DNA of 64,000 bases, from positions 17,019,955 through 17,083,954 of the forward strand of contig CM040102.1 in assembly GCA_022496805.1 (NCBI GenBank). Reading direction: 5' to 3'. Within the stretch, counting starts at the first letter, position 1. Every line of letters starts with the position of its first letter. Positions 26,249-38,995 of this stretch are shown one piece after another. Source of the stretch: Pohlia nutans. Taxonomy: Eukaryota > Streptophyta > Bryopsida > Bryales > Mniaceae. The notes beneath the pieces were generated by a model. That model made no database searches and was not told the DNA's origin. It saw only the letters and a list, made by a program, of their open reading frames with translations. The translations under genes and the position numbers were made by a program.

Positions 26249-26368
26249 GGTCTTAGATCTACAATGCCACCTACAGCAGTTGAAACTGATTGAGTTAGAG
26301 GAGGATTTTCAATTGTGATCCTGTTTTGGCTATCTTCTGCTGGAAGACGGCATTGTGGGTCTGAGACC
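26249..26368. mobile_element. 120-bp TIR element (family Q)
   Basis: GGTCTTAGATCTACAATGCC and GGCATTGTGGGTCTGAGACC are inverse; the arms continue inward for about ten bases (CAGC/GCTG). Confidence 0.8.
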
Positions 26369-26369
26369 T

Positions 26370-27586
26370 TGGCCAAGATTGGAATTAGACCAAGGTGTTG
26401 TCCCAGACAATATCGTCATCAAATTGTTTGGATTTGCGGAAGGACACGGCTGACTGTAAGTCTTTCGGAGCTCTCTTTTGATTATCCTTGAGAAGTCTGT
26501 GCTAGATGTGACCTGCTCCACATGCTCTGATTTCTACTGTTTAAGAACTGGAATATGACATTTCTGAAGTAGAATCATGGACCCATTGAAGGTGGACAAG
26601 TTTATAGATCGTCAGTTTGTGGGGGTATAATCACACATCTTGTTGACAGTTTATAGAGGATGGCAATGCAGTTCAGCATAAGATCCTTACATTATTTGGA
26701 CACCGTTTGAAACTGTTAATAATGTTGAAAGTCATTGTGAACAGATTCATGCGACGTCCAAATGATGAAAAGGATAAGAGCTGTCTTGTCAAAACAAAGT
26801 GTCATTTTTATTATTAGTGACTTTTCATCTTGCTGGATTTGGCAGGTTGACTTTGGAGGCAGGTTACGTATGTTTCCTTGAGCCGTGGTCTATTAGAATT
26901 CACAGGTACATCCTACTCGTCCTCGGATGTACCGTGAATGGTATAGTATTGTTCCTTGGGTATCGTATTCTGACTACCGTATATCAAGCTGGTGTGCAGT
27001 TTCATTAGATCCTCCATTCTATTTGATCAGTCATTTCATCATTTTCACAATCTGAGTCGTTTCGATACTATACAGTTGTTCCTTCCGATTCACGTTTTCG
27101 AATAAACAATTGGAAAACCAGTAAACTCTACGAGCAACTCGACATCTCAGGTCTCATACGTTAAGCTCAATGCATTACATAGATGAGCGTCGGATCCAAA
27201 AGTCTGCTCCCCATCATGGAAAAATCTCACAATATGAAATGTGTAGACGTTGAGATGACGATTTATGGTAGATGGAACCTGGTGAAATTAGAGGAATTGA
27301 TAACGAACGATGGACTTGCACATGACGCCCAGGTTTTTGTGCTCTAAAGGTCACAGCTTTATTTCTTTCTAGGTTAGACATGAGTACTCTACCACTGTAT
27401 GATCACATGCTTGTTGCATGTGTATTTTAATTTCTATTTAATGATATCCCTTAGGGAATATTGGACAATGCATATATCGTATTACCAAATGCCAAATGTC
27501 AGATTGCTATCAACAAAGACTCATCTTGTCATGGTCAAGAATCTAATCCCTATTCATAAATCACCATTTATTCTTAACTCACTACC
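26370..27586. other. Intergenic, nothing recognised
   Basis: No TIR pair, repeat or coding block could be supported between the family Q and family M elements. Confidence 0.5.
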
Positions 27587-27587
27587 A

Positions 27588-27808
27588 CTACACTAAATAG
27601 GTAGATTAGTGTTAGATACACTAATTTACATAAACATGTTGCAGTTTTTACTGTTGACCAATTTTTTTACCCTCTATATTGGTCAAGATGGGGATCTTTC
27701 AATAGTATTGGAATTAATGGCTTTGGTAATTTTTTTTGTTGAGAGTAAAAATCTATACTATTTTCAAATCTTACAATTATCTAACACTAATCTACCTATT
27801 TAGTGTAG
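27588..27808. mobile_element. 221-bp MITE, CTACACTAAATAG termini (family M)
   Basis: Left and right ends are perfect inverse through CTACACTAAATAGGTAGATT and beyond (about 33 bp). The interior is nearly identical to 31605-31826. Confidence 0.9.
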
Positions 27809-27920
27809 TGGAAATGGTGGCATTGCCTAGGGAGTTGCCCAAGCATGTGGTGAACAATTCCACGTATGCGCAGTGATTTTGCCTGGGCATCTCCCTAGGG
27901 AGTGCCATCTTTCCTACTGG
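27807..27920. mobile_element. ~114-bp foldback MITE (family N)
   Basis: ATGGTGGCATTGCCTAGGG at the left and CCCTAGGGAGTGCCATCTTT at the right are inverse. It abuts the family M element. A fragment is at 5615-5675 (GGGCATCTCTCTGGGGAGCG). Confidence 0.75.
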
Positions 27921-28367
27921 TGTACATAATATTCAGTAGCTTGCCCCACAGTAGATGGTGGGGCATATTTCACACCCAACAAGACCAAATCTGTAGCTAA
28001 GTGGACAGGTGGAGTCCCAAGATGATGCGTGAAGGAAAGGTAGAGAGCATGAAGGCTACTGAATGTTATGCTAGATTCACTGATTCCAAGTGTGTTTAGG
28101 CACATTCTTAAAAATATTATGGTCTAACATTGCACTAACATTATTGTCATTCCAGCATCATAAACCATGTCATTTTTAGGGTTTATAAATTTGAGTACAG
28201 TTATTGTCAATCAATGATAACTTGAATAGTCTAGACCTACACCCAAATATTGGATTTATCATGTATGCTAGTTTAAGGAATAAAGAGAGATAGTTCTCCA
28301 ATGTGGCTCTGAAACTCAATATATATACTGGAGAAACTCTCATCTTGTACAACATCAAAGTGATGTC

Positions 28368-31300
28368 TCAAATCATCTTCTCAAATTTGTCAAGATTGCG
28401 AATGCGGCGCACATTATTTACCAACAGTAACAAAAATACACCTGCACAGACAATGACAGGTAAGAAGTTGCCAGAGCTTGGTTTTTTGTTACTGACCAGC
28501 AATATTTGATAGCAAGTAATTCATTCGTCAAATTAACTCCCAAATGGTCAATAGTAGCTATTTCCATATCTTCAGTAAATTACTTTTTGCTAATAGTGCC
28601 ACCTACACTAATTGATATAACTACGTAGAGTTCCTCCTACATGTATAGTTTCAATATCTTTTCTCTTGGTAAAAATATTCATGTTGTATAAGACATAGCC
28701 TCAAGTAAATAGTTGGTGTGGGTGATACTATTAGCAAAAAGTATAGTTGAAATAAATCATTTTGAAAGCTTTAAAATGACTAAATGTACCAATAAAAAGA
28801 AGGAATCATGGACTACAATTTTGAAGAACAAAAATATGTTTTGGAAATTACTATTCAAATGTAAAAACATTCTATTTTTAATTTTGAGTACTGAGGGGAG
28901 GTAGTACGTTCCATTGAAAAAATTAATTAAGAAATGAATACTCACAAGCATTTTAATTCAGCATTTGGACACTACATGTAAGCAAATATGGGCATATTTG
29001 TTAAAATGGCATATTTCATAGTGCTGAAATTATAAAGTGCCCAGAGCTCTAAAAACATTGAAGTTTAAAAACACAAATTTTTCACATTATAATGTGGAAA
29101 ACAATGTAAATAAAACTTCAAAAACAACATCGTTTTTCTGGTTAATATTATAAATAAACAAAAATACTAAAGGATGAGCGGGGTTTGTTTACTTACCAGC
29201 CCCCAGAAATGAAGAGTTTGAAACAGCTGTGATGCCTTGAGCAGTAATTAGTGTGACTCCAATATTAGCTAAACCTACGGCAAAAATACTGTTGATGGTG
29301 GCCATTTGCATTACAGATTGTCGCCTTGCTGCCCTTTCCGCCTGATACAAAACCCGCAATCAACATGAATATCATGTGCAGAAAGGGACAATAAATTTTC
29401 CCACAAGGGAAACCTTCAACACCTCAAAAAATTTAAGACCTAGAGAATAAAATAAATATCACAATCTATGCTTTTCTAGGCCAACCCATCCTCTTTGACA
29501 TTGTTTTCATCCATTTGGAAAGTTCGATGAAAATGAGTTTGATTGAAACTATGTTGTTTAACCCCTAAACGTACCGATCCTTTGAGCACAAGTAGATACT
29601 AGCCTCAAAGATAGATATTAGCATGGCTCACATGTACATGAGGTGTACATGAGAGGACCATTGCAAGCATAAAATCTACCCAACAAATTTGACATACTTG
29701 CAGTTGGAAGGCTCTCTAATATTATCAACAACTCCTCATCACAAGAGAACTGTTGTAATTTTTAGAAAATTTAATAGTCTTACAAAGGTGACTTGGATGA
29801 AAGTCATCCGAAATTGTATGATAAAGTTGCAAGGCTCTGAATCTGTTCGTGATCCAGTTTTTGGACGCTGGGACGTTTAGGGGTTAACCCTTAAAGAACC
29901 AAGAAGTCCAAATTGGGCTTCATGTGTTTTTAGCAATTTTAAGTAGGTTCTATGTTGAGTTTCTTTCGTTCAAATTTGTTTGTGTTTTTATTTGGGTTAA
30001 GGGTTAAGGGGTTGTCACCTCAAGACTCCGGACTCTGAGCTTCAAATCACCAGCCTCAAGCTGCCGCATTATTTTCTCAACACGCTGCACTCTCAAGGGC
30101 ATGGCCACCGTGGCATCCCTTGCCTGCACATTACATGCACATGCACATGATAATTTCAGCAAATAGAAAGTGGCAAATAAAAATATTAATATTGCATCAA
30201 TTAAAGAGAAGAATCAATTGAGGCCTTGTGGTTGCTCAGAAACGACATACATCAGTTGCCTGTCGCTGCAATTCTTGCACAAAATACTCTGACCCACTTT
30301 TCTGCCCGTTCCGTGTATCCAGCAACTCCTGATAATACCACCGTCCCCCACAAGAGTGAAATTTCACCAAGAATTTATGGTTTTAAAATGACCCATTTGG
30401 TTGATCATATTAGGGTGATGGCTTGATATGGGTACCCCTCCAAAAATAGTGTGATTTTTGAGAAATGTTGTTTTGGTAAGGAAAAAACATTGAAAAATTA
30501 CAAAAATTAGAGGGTCTTATAGACACCATGGCTGCAAATATATACATGGTGTCAAAAGAAATTTTTTCTAGTACACATAAAATGAATTAAACATAAGTCA
30601 CATTATGTGAGATGGGTAAAAGTGATACCCATATCGGGCCATTCCCCATTATGAAAATCATAGATTTCAGATGGGTCATATCAGCACAGAACGTTACATG
30701 TGTTGGTCAAAAAGCAAACAAAACAGATCTGGGAAATGTTCCTAACAATTGGTCCTTTATGGACTAAGAGTTAAATGACTTCAGCAATTCTAGAACATAC
30801 ATCAACTGGAAAAACCACAAAAATAACTACCCTGTGTGAAGACCAGATTCCAACATAAATAAGGTGTTTTGGAGATTGTCTGAATTCGTAAGGAATTTCT
30901 AAGATTATGTTGAGTTTTTTGGAAATTATTGTCGAATGTTTTTGCACAAACTAATTTATTGTAATAGAATATTCAAATGTTATTTTTAAGTTGCCAAATG
31001 TTCTTTCTATTGAAAAAGAAACTATTTTGACACCAAGGTGTCAAACCAGACAGTATCTCTTGCGGAGTTCGTGCTTACCTGGGCATAAGGTGCAGCTATC
31101 TTTGCAAAGGAAAAATTAGGGTCCAGCGTATTGCCAATTCCTGCCAATAGAGTTATTTGTAAAGTGAGAACCAAGTAGCTTGTCTGCCACAAGGTGTTTC
31201 CAATCTTGATATAGAATTTTCAGATACCCACTCACACAAGCCACCAAGCTCTTTTTCTTGGGGGAGCATGAGGTTGGTGTGGGGTACGTGGAGGTTCCTC

Positions 31301-34300
31301 CGTGGAAACTCAAGCTAGGGTTGGGGGAGCTACTCTTGCATTGGGGAGGTTCAAGGTTTGAATCTCCTTGACAAAACAGTGCGTAATGATTGGTCAAAGA
31401 GATTCAAACCCATTTTCATTGCCTTTCAAGCTAAAAAACCAATTATGCCTTGTCTTTCCTCTTGTGGAATTCTTTTTCTCAACTTTACAAATAGCTCTAA
31501 TAAATGATATTTTTTAAAGATTTGAGCCACATTTTTGTGGCACTAGGTAGACCCTAGACCCTAAACCCTAAATCTACATTCCAGCATTTGCCTGCCACAG
31601 AAGGCTACTCTAAATAGTATATTTAGTGTGAGATACACTAATTTACATAAACATGTTGTAAGTTTTTACTGTTGACCAGTTTTTTTACCCTCTATATTGG
31701 TCAAGATGGGGATCTTTCAATAGTATTGGAATCAATGTCTTTGGTAAAAAAATTTGTCGAGAGTAAAAATCTATAACATTTTCAAATCTTATAATTATCT
31801 CACACTAAATATACTATTTAGTGTAGCTATCCACCTAAAGAAGAAGAAAAAGAAAAAGAAATGCTGAAGGATTGCATGCAAACCTTCTAATGTGGAAAAT
31901 GCACGAAGCACAAACGTAAACGTAGCTGGAAATCGAAATGGTTGGTCCACCGCAATTGCAAACAAATCCTGCATAATCAAGCCACAAAGCTAGTCTCAAA
32001 ATCCAACAAACAATCGATCATATGGTCATAAGGTAACCACACCTAAAAGCAACACTTTTGGCGCTAAGCATAGTGACTATGATTAGAATGGGGAAATTCT
32101 TGTTAGAGGATTCTAATGCACCAAAGAGTACGCTATTTGGATACTACATGCACAAGTTATATGGGTTCAAAGTTTTCTTGGAAGATGATCTAAAACTGAC
32201 ATAAGTTTTTCAGGTTAACCCTTAAAGGTCCAGATTGGTCATTCCGGCTAGTATTATATGGCCGTATTTCATTGTATTTGGAATGGTTCTACACCTCCTA
32301 TGAGTTTCATATCAAAAGTGAAGTTAAAATTCATGTCTACATGGTCTTAAAAGCTATTGGGGTCTCAATTTGGAACTTTCTACTTACAATACATCTTAAA
32401 TATACGACAACGTGTCTACTATGCCCTAAATCCTTTAAGGGTTAAGATGATGATCACGTACATTTCCAAAATCACTATGTACTAAGTGTGCAATATTTTA
32501 GTACGTTACATTTAGATACATGTCTCAATTAGGCTTTTACCTCTCCAATAGCTGAGAAAGTCGCTGCTTGATCAGGCTTTTGATCCATTAAATTCTCCAG
32601 AAAATATTGCACTGATCTCCGCACCTGTTCAAAAGGAGGAAGAGATCTCTCCACATTCATCATCCCCAACCAAAAAAAGGAAGATCCTAATCATACCCCC
32701 TTGATTTGTACACTACGAGAATATTCTTCAAACCTCGTTCCTCAATGTTCAAAACTAAAAAAAACTTATAGGAAAACTAAGGTAATGAAATGAAAGCATG
32801 TCATTGGTCTATTAAAACATAGTGACTCACAATAAAAGTTACATAAACAATGACGAAGAAAGTGTTTCTCTTCTGAAAGTCCATGAAATAAGGAAAAGAA
32901 AAACCTTTTCCATGCTACCTTGCCTTGTTGTACTATAATTACGCTCTAAATACATGTAGTGCTATTCTACAACATTTCAAGTGAGAGAATTAACTCGAGT
33001 TTTCTTTTTGAGACCAGCGCACATTAAGAGGTTTGTCGTTTAAGATCCCACGTCATGACACAAAAACTACAAACTCCTATTAAGAATAGATTCTACACTA
33101 CGTGAGGTAAGACTTGCAAACACACTAAATACTTGATAGCGTGTGGGTTACTTTCGTAGGAGTAAAGGAAATAAATTGTTATGGATTTAAATAGTATATG
33201 TAAGAAAAGACTTGGGTTATTGCTAAAATATTGAGGTAGAGAGTGATTGATTGTTTTCAAGTGTTCTTTGACCAACACCAACCTATGACCAACTGAACCA
33301 ACACCAACCTATGACCAACTGAACCAACACCAACCTATGACCAACTGAAACAACACAAACCTATGACCAACTGAAACAACACCAACCTATGACCAACTGA
33401 AACAACACAAACCTATGTTGGCAATCAATCAGTAGGATGACAAATTCAGAAAGGGATGGCAAATTCAGAAAGGAAGAGTGACTGACTGACCGATCCCATG
33501 TCTCCAGTGGGTAGCAAGGCTCCAAGAGCGATCAAGGCTTGAATGATTTTCTGTGCATCTTTTTCATACACAGCGTAGAACATCTCAAGCAGTTTCTCTC
33601 GGGTGAAAGACTTGATTTCCCCCATCATGCCAAAGTCATAGTAGATCAGCGACCCGTCCGCGTCCACGGCCAAGTTCCCAGGATGTGGGTCTGCATGGAA
33701 GAAACCTGTTCTCAAAATCTGCCAACACCCACAACCACAAGGAGTTACATGTTACAATTGTGATCATGAATAATTTTTTCAAAAAAAACACTTTTTTATA
33801 TATATGAAATAGGGGCACTAGAATAATTTGGAGCAATAATAATAATAAGGACGGCTACCCTATATACTGTGGGAGTTCAATTGCAGTGGGGGAAAATTAA
33901 TGTGATCCACAACAACTTTGTTCAAGGAGGACATGAGGCACTTCCCAACTTCCAAAGCAGTCGAATGTGCCACATTAAAATTTGAAAAATACATATCTAT
34001 TACTGTGGCCTGTTGTAATTACTGTGGTTTATTTAGTGTCGAGGTAGAGTCTGCAATGCAACATCAAGTGAGTGGAAAATATTGGGCACCTGTATCAAAT
34101 AAGCTTCTATAGCAAGACTTGCTATTTTGGATTTATCAAATCCTCCCGCATCCAGAACCGCAACATCGTTGACTTTTATACCTGCTCAGCAATTTAAAAA
34201 TGAGGATTTTAGTTTACAAATAGCGTAGCCATGAACAATCATTAGTCTTTGCCTGTAGACCGTTTTGACTTTGTAAATGCAGTAGCATACCTGTTGCACC

Positions 34301-37300
34301 CAATGCTGTAAAAAAACCCTAAAAAGAACTTGAAAAAAAGGAGGAATGAGAATGCTACCAGGTACATATTCCAAAGTCAACACCTTTTGTGATGCATAAT
34401 CCCAGAACACTTGCTGCACATGACAAGATTAAAAAAAGTCCTTAACCCTTAAATGTCCCATGGGGATAGTATATACACTGTTGTATAATTGGGATTTGCT
34501 AGTAACAAGAAACTCTAAATTGAGATCTCAGTAATTCACTAGAACCACAATGATCTAAATTCTAACTTCTCTTTTGAACTCAAACCCATTAAAGGTGTGG
34601 ATTCATTCCAAATACAACCAAAATACAATCTGAAATTAAAGGCACGTTTACACGTTTAAATTCAATCTGAAAGTATCTCATTATATGTGAAACTCAGCAC
34701 CAAAACAGCTAATCAATAAAACGAGCACAGAACTAAACAAAGTGAGCACATCAACTGTGAACAAGTAAGCACAAGGAAAGCGAAACTCACAGGCACTTTA
34801 ACCCACTTTTGCTTTCGAAAGTCTCGCCTAAATCTATCTGCATTGCGTCCTTCATTCAGGTAATCAATCTCCTGATACAATATTCTGTTGACAAAACAAA
34901 CAAACAAACAAACCCCATGCTAATTACGCTCATAAAACCAATCCTTAATTCACCTTCTATTTAAAAAAAGAGAAACCATCCCTAGTAAAAAATTCTGTTA
35001 GAGATAACGTGGAAATGCCATGTTGCATATGTCATGGATAAACAAGATAACACAATTTAGCGTGACGTTCTAAATAATCCAGAACACATTCAACCTTGGG
35101 AAAGTCACTTAGTGTAAATTTGGGTACATATGAGTGAACAAAGGATATTTAATGGGGAGTTATGAAATAATTGGAATATTCTACTATTCATAATATATTT
35201 AGAATATATATTCTAAGAATATTCTTAGAATAATCCCAAATTGGTTTTAAAACACCCTATATTACTTCTATAAATTTATGATTTTTATCTCAAATGAATA
35301 AAAGACACCCTATATTTGTTCTCACATAGTTATCTAAATTCTTGACAGTGACTTCCCTAGGCATTCAACGTGACGTTTTTTTTTTCCATATTATCTGTAA
35401 CAGGTTTTTTACTAGTGCATTTACTTACGTGGCACACTCCTCGTATATACCAAGCCAGTCCCTCGTTGGACCTCCCATAGATTCACTGTTTTGAAAATAC
35501 TGAGCTATCACCTTCAAATTACCTGCACGTTGCAATGAGGCAGAATATATTAGCAGTGGATGTTCCATTGATAAAAGACTACTCACATATGCAAGCCCTT
35601 CGCTATTATCAACAAGCAGGCATGTCTACCCCAAATAGAAATGCATAATTTTCATGTCTCTTTTCCTCACTGATTGAAAGGTTCAAAAACCCTAAATATT
35701 TGACAACTTTAGAATGTTGCTATTCCTGTAACAAGAAAACTCATATATTACTATTGCTTTCAACATTTTGCAAACCATTGCTTTAGTTAGTCTCTCCCGT
35801 TGGGGGTAGAGTCAGTAAATAAATAGGCCCACATAGATATGAATTTCCAAACTTGGGGCAAAGGCAGTTCAAATAGCAATGTCTTACTCAAATCAATGTC
35901 AAACAATCTCTTCAAGCCAGGTCTCTGAACTTTCACAACAACTCTCTCTCCATTGGGCAAAATTGCTCGATGAACCTGCAGAAATAAAACATCAAAGGAA
36001 AGAGAAAATCCTAGTGAGGATAAAAAAAACGCCGGGGGGAGCTGAACTGCATGAACTAACCTCATAATCACACCAAAGTTAGCAGCATAAGAAGACTGAT
36101 TTTAGCAAAGAATGTAAAACTATTTCATTTTCACAACTTAATAAAAAAAGGAATTAAAGAGAATCCAACCTGTCCAAGACTTGCTGCAGCAATGGGCTGC
36201 CGTTCAAAATCTGCAAATAACACATTTACTGGCGCCCCCAACTCATTCTCTATGAAAGACATAGCTTTCTCTGCTGAAAAAGCTGGGACTCGATCCTGCA
36301 ATAGTACACCCGGAGTTTAATCATCACTTCAATGAAGAAGCATCTCAGCAATGCATTAAATCCTTAGAGCCACTTTACATTGCACAGGTCGAAGTAACAA
36401 GCTTGCGATAACGAGAAATTCTACACCTTGATTGGTGCAAAAATCAATTTTGTTCATGTTCCTATGTTGACTTTCCACTCACAAGAGGTGATGCTTATAT
36501 GGCTCCTTGTGGCATGAAATTTTTTTTTGAGATAACAACCTCCTTGACACTTGTCACCTCAAATCCGTTATAAATGAAATGAATTATTCAAAGCTCATTG
36601 ATTTGACTTGTGCAATCTAAAGTTGCTCTTACACACAATACCAACAAACGGTTTCTCTGCATTCGTTGGAAACTTCTGTGTGTAAGAAAGCAGATGATAA
36701 CCGAAGAAACTCTGAAAGCATGATTGATTACCTGCAGCTTTGCTAGCTCCTCCACAATTTCAGCCGGGAAGAGATCTGATCTGGTGGAGGATAGTTGGCC
36801 AAGCTTAATAAAAGTGGGTCCTAGTTGCAAAATGCTCTCCCTAACCCACACCGCCAAGCTCCGCCGTCTTGCTTTCTGCACACTATTACTGTTAATACAA
36901 ACCAAAACTCTATCGCTTGCACAACCCTAATTTTCATAAAAGAACGCATAACATTCTTTACCAATACAACTGGAGTCTCATTTGAGCCCTAAAGGACCAC
37001 CAAGCCCAAATTGGGCATCAGGTTTTTCGTTTTTGTTTTAGCAGTTTTGAGTAGGTTCTATGTGGACTTCCTTTTGTCCAAATTTATATGCAATTTGACC
37101 AACACATGCAATGTTGTTCACAGATTCGAGTGATATGTAGTTTGGTCCCATTTGCATTAAGGTAGAGGGCTCCAAAACCAACAGGGTTCCAGTTCCAACA
37201 GAATCTAAACCATGCATTTATTTTAGAACAAAAATCTAGGCGCATCATAGAGCTCGTACTGAATGTTGACCAAAATGATAAGCTATCTATGGTCTACCTA

Positions 37301-38883
37301 GATTTAGGTTTTAGGATGATTATTGTGGCTAGATTCTGTTGGAATTAGAACCCTGTTGGTTTTGGAGCCCTCTACCTTATATTTTCTTCAATATGATCGA
37401 TTGAATTTGTCATTTTGAAACCATGAATCCTTGGTACTTTAGGGGGTTAAGCCAGGGACTGTATTGGTTACCTGCTTTTCCTCAGTAAAGCCACCGACAT
37501 AAGTCCATTTGGCGTCCAAAAACCACACTCGAGCTCTCAAGGTGAGCACAAAGCTCCACACATCAAACTGCCGTTTGGAGGCACTGTAGTCCTCCTTGGC
37601 CCAACTAAAGCCTTCATCTGAGGGTAACTCCCGAAGAGGCTGTTCATACCGGCCTACCGCCACTGGAGGCTGCAGCACCCTCTTTGCCACTTCTACGTTG
37701 GGCACCACCACTTGCGTACTCAGGCTCCCCTTCACTTTGCCAATGGAAACTCCGTTCATTAAATTTCCTGGAGTGTTATTATTGCTACTACTACTTGCCA
37801 CTCCATTTACAGTGCCTCCCTTGCTTTTTGCAGCTCCATTTGTCGCTGCTCCTGTCAGCAAGCCAAATCTTTTTCAGTCAGGAAGGCCCATTCTGTTGAT
37901 GAGTTAGATAGAAATACGAACAAAGTAACCTTCGAGCCGCCGTGAGGCGACGAAAGGGTTACCGGATGTAACCAGCTCTGTTCCCACATGAAAAATCCCG
38001 TACCTACTGCCTTCATGGATGAACTTGCATGATTATGAACAAATTGTGCTGCTCATGGATGAAACAAGTCCAAGCAGACACTTGCGCTCAATCAAAGTTG
38101 GTTACGGAAGACCATAAGGACCCCACGAACCAAATAGTAGACTTCTCCTGAACAAAGACATCCTTCACTCAAACAACTGACGATTCTAGGTGCAAGGTAT
38201 GATATTTTTTTGGTTAATCTGGGGATTGGATAGGCACAATGATTCATGGGCAAAATGGTCTATCAGTTTTGGGTGATTCCTTGCACGAAATTGTCTATCG
38301 TTATTGAAGAATACTTGGTTGTTGAAGAGTTTAGGAAATGGTTTTGAATAGAGTTTGACAAACTTTGTATAAAATTATCTACTGAGAATAAAAATATGGA
38401 ATTGGATCGCCTCTTCAAAAAAATCCTTAGACACGAGTCTCTATGAAAAAGAAGTCCTTGCCACTTAACTCCCATTTCTAATAAGCAAAACCTCTTATTT
38501 TCTCGGTAACTTATTATATAATTTCTACCTTACATTTTCACCATGATGAGAAACAAGATGCACATAGTACCGTTTGTGGGTGGCCTTTTACTGAGGAAGG
38601 TGGCGGTGCGGCCCTGGAGAGCCTCCTCAATGGGGACCATGCGGTTGGAGCTCCCATTCTCGCCGCTTGCAGCACGAATTGTCCGAATACTCTTCCCTCG
38701 TGCAGACCGTGACGAGAATACTTTCAAAGGGAAGCCTCGAAGCCCAGCTGCTTGAACCCCCTCTCGCCATTCCAGCTCTGAATTACTATTACTACTACTA
38801 CTGAGGTGGCCCGAAACTTGGCTTACAGGAACCAAATTATGTGCATTCACCAAAGCCCTCGCCATAGCCACCACACCATCCAC
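28368..38883 (-). CDS. ABC1-family atypical kinase, plastid ABC1K7/ABC1K8 (SIA1/OSA1-like) group, 17 exons
   Basis: Exons in coding order: 38571-38883, 37472-37851, 36732-36875, 36170-36295, 35888-35975, 35429-35522, 34791-34884, 34359-34413, 34090-34181, 33491-33718, 32541-32624, 31884-31968, 31079-31140, 30251-30328, 30019-30123, 29197-29341, 28368-28441. All junctions are GT-AG and phases close to 2247 nt (748 aa plus stop). Visible ABC1 motifs, in order: KLGQLSS (KxGQ-type), [11 protein letters not shown] (Ala-rich loop), VVVKVQRPG (catalytic Lys), [17 protein letters not shown] (catalytic loop) and YYDFGMMG (metal-binding DFG). The first ~100 residues are Ser/Arg-rich and weakly conserved, as in a chloroplast transit peptide. 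A hydrophobic stretch near the C-terminus (after about residue 690) ends in NLDKFEKMI, which matches the ABC1K7/8 C-terminus as I remember it. Known members act at plastid envelopes or plastoglobules and affect lipid, iron and oxidative-stress homeostasis; that role here is inferred. Choice between K7 and K8 is not possible. Confidence 0.96.
29562..29883. mobile_element. 322-bp TTAA-flanked MITE (family A) in an ABC1K intron
   Basis: TTAA at 29558-29561 and 29884-29887; TIR CCCCTAAACGT / ACGTTTAGGGG. It lies in the intron between the exons 30019-30123 and 29197-29341. Its right TTAA is also the border of a family G fragment. Confidence 0.9.
29888..30013. mobile_element. Truncated family G MITE next to an ABC1K splice donor
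   Basis: Starts CCCTTAAAGAACCAAGAAGTCC after the shared TTAA (29884-29887) and matches the first half of 39614-39844 (in inverse). It ends in TTAAGGGTTAAGGGG about four bases from the donor of exon 30019-30123. Confidence 0.75.
31147..31500. mobile_element. ~354-bp TIR element (family U) at an ABC1K splice acceptor
   Basis: ATAGAGTTATTTGTAAAG at the left, CTTTACAAATAGCTCTAAT at the right. The left end is about six bases from exon 31079-31140. A related body is at about 47950-48245 (GCATCGGAAAGGTTCAAGG, CTTTCAAGTTAAAAAG). Confidence 0.75.
31552..31572 (+). repeat. Three plant-type telomeric units (interstitial)
   Basis: CCCTAGA then CCCTAAA twice. It lies in ABC1K intron 12 beside the family U element. 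Too short to be a former chromosome end; may be repair-associated or a chance telo-box. Confidence 0.8.
31605..31826. mobile_element. 222-bp MITE (family M) in ABC1K intron 12
   Basis: TIRs CTACTCTAAATAGTATATTT / AAATATACTATTTAGTGTAG. Same interior as 27588-27808 with a few changes, so recent movement of the pair is likely. Confidence 0.9.
32219..32441. mobile_element. 223-bp TTAA-flanked MITE (family H) in ABC1K intron 11
   Basis: TTAA at 32215-32218 and 32442-32445; termini CCCTTAAAGG / CCTTTAAGGG. Related to 34446-34655 and 4820-5034. Confidence 0.85.
33271..33417 (+). repeat. 26-bp minisatellite, about 5.6 copies, in ABC1K intron 10
   Basis: Unit (A/C)CAACACCAACCTATGACC plus AACTGA. Unit changes (ACCAAC to AAACAAC) are phased, later copies sharing the same variants. 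It lies 74 bases from the exon 33491-33718. Confidence 0.93.
34446..34655. mobile_element. 210-bp TTAA-flanked MITE (family H) in ABC1K intron 7
   Basis: TTAA at 34442-34445 and 34656-34659. It begins CCCTTAAATGTCCCATGGGG. The interior is a reverse copy of 4820-5034. Confidence 0.8.
36986..37446. mobile_element. Family G MITE in ABC1K intron 2, interrupted by another MITE
   Basis: Begins GCCCTAAAGGACCACCAAGC (left TTAA lost), ends TACTTTAGGGGG with TTAA 37447-37450. Split by the element 37160-37377. Confidence 0.85.
37160..37377. mobile_element. 218-bp MITE with ~48-bp TIRs and TA duplication (family T)
   Basis: TA at 37158-37159 and 37378-37379. Termini AGGTAGAGGGCTCC / GGAGCCCTCTACCT continue as inverted repeats through CCAACAGAATCTA. 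TA duplication points to the Tc1/mariner group. The family G copy at 39614 lacks this insert. Confidence 0.88.
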
Positions 38884-38995
38884 CCGCTCTCACTGACAAG
38901 CCCACAAAAACCAAGTCTCCACTTCAATTCAGAGCCCCCAATCTCACCCTTTACTACCAACCAACTGCTAATAAATTGGTGAAAAACCGCAGTTC

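Noticed and set aside
31320..31380. GGTTCAAGGTTTGAATC resembling a tRNA-derived SINE B box
   Set aside because: The segment lies inside a TIR-bounded element (31147-31500) with matching ends at 16208-16472; no A box or tRNA fold is present.
33271..33417. Regularly spaced repeats as a CRISPR array
   Set aside because: Units are contiguous with no spacers and lie in a nuclear gene intron.
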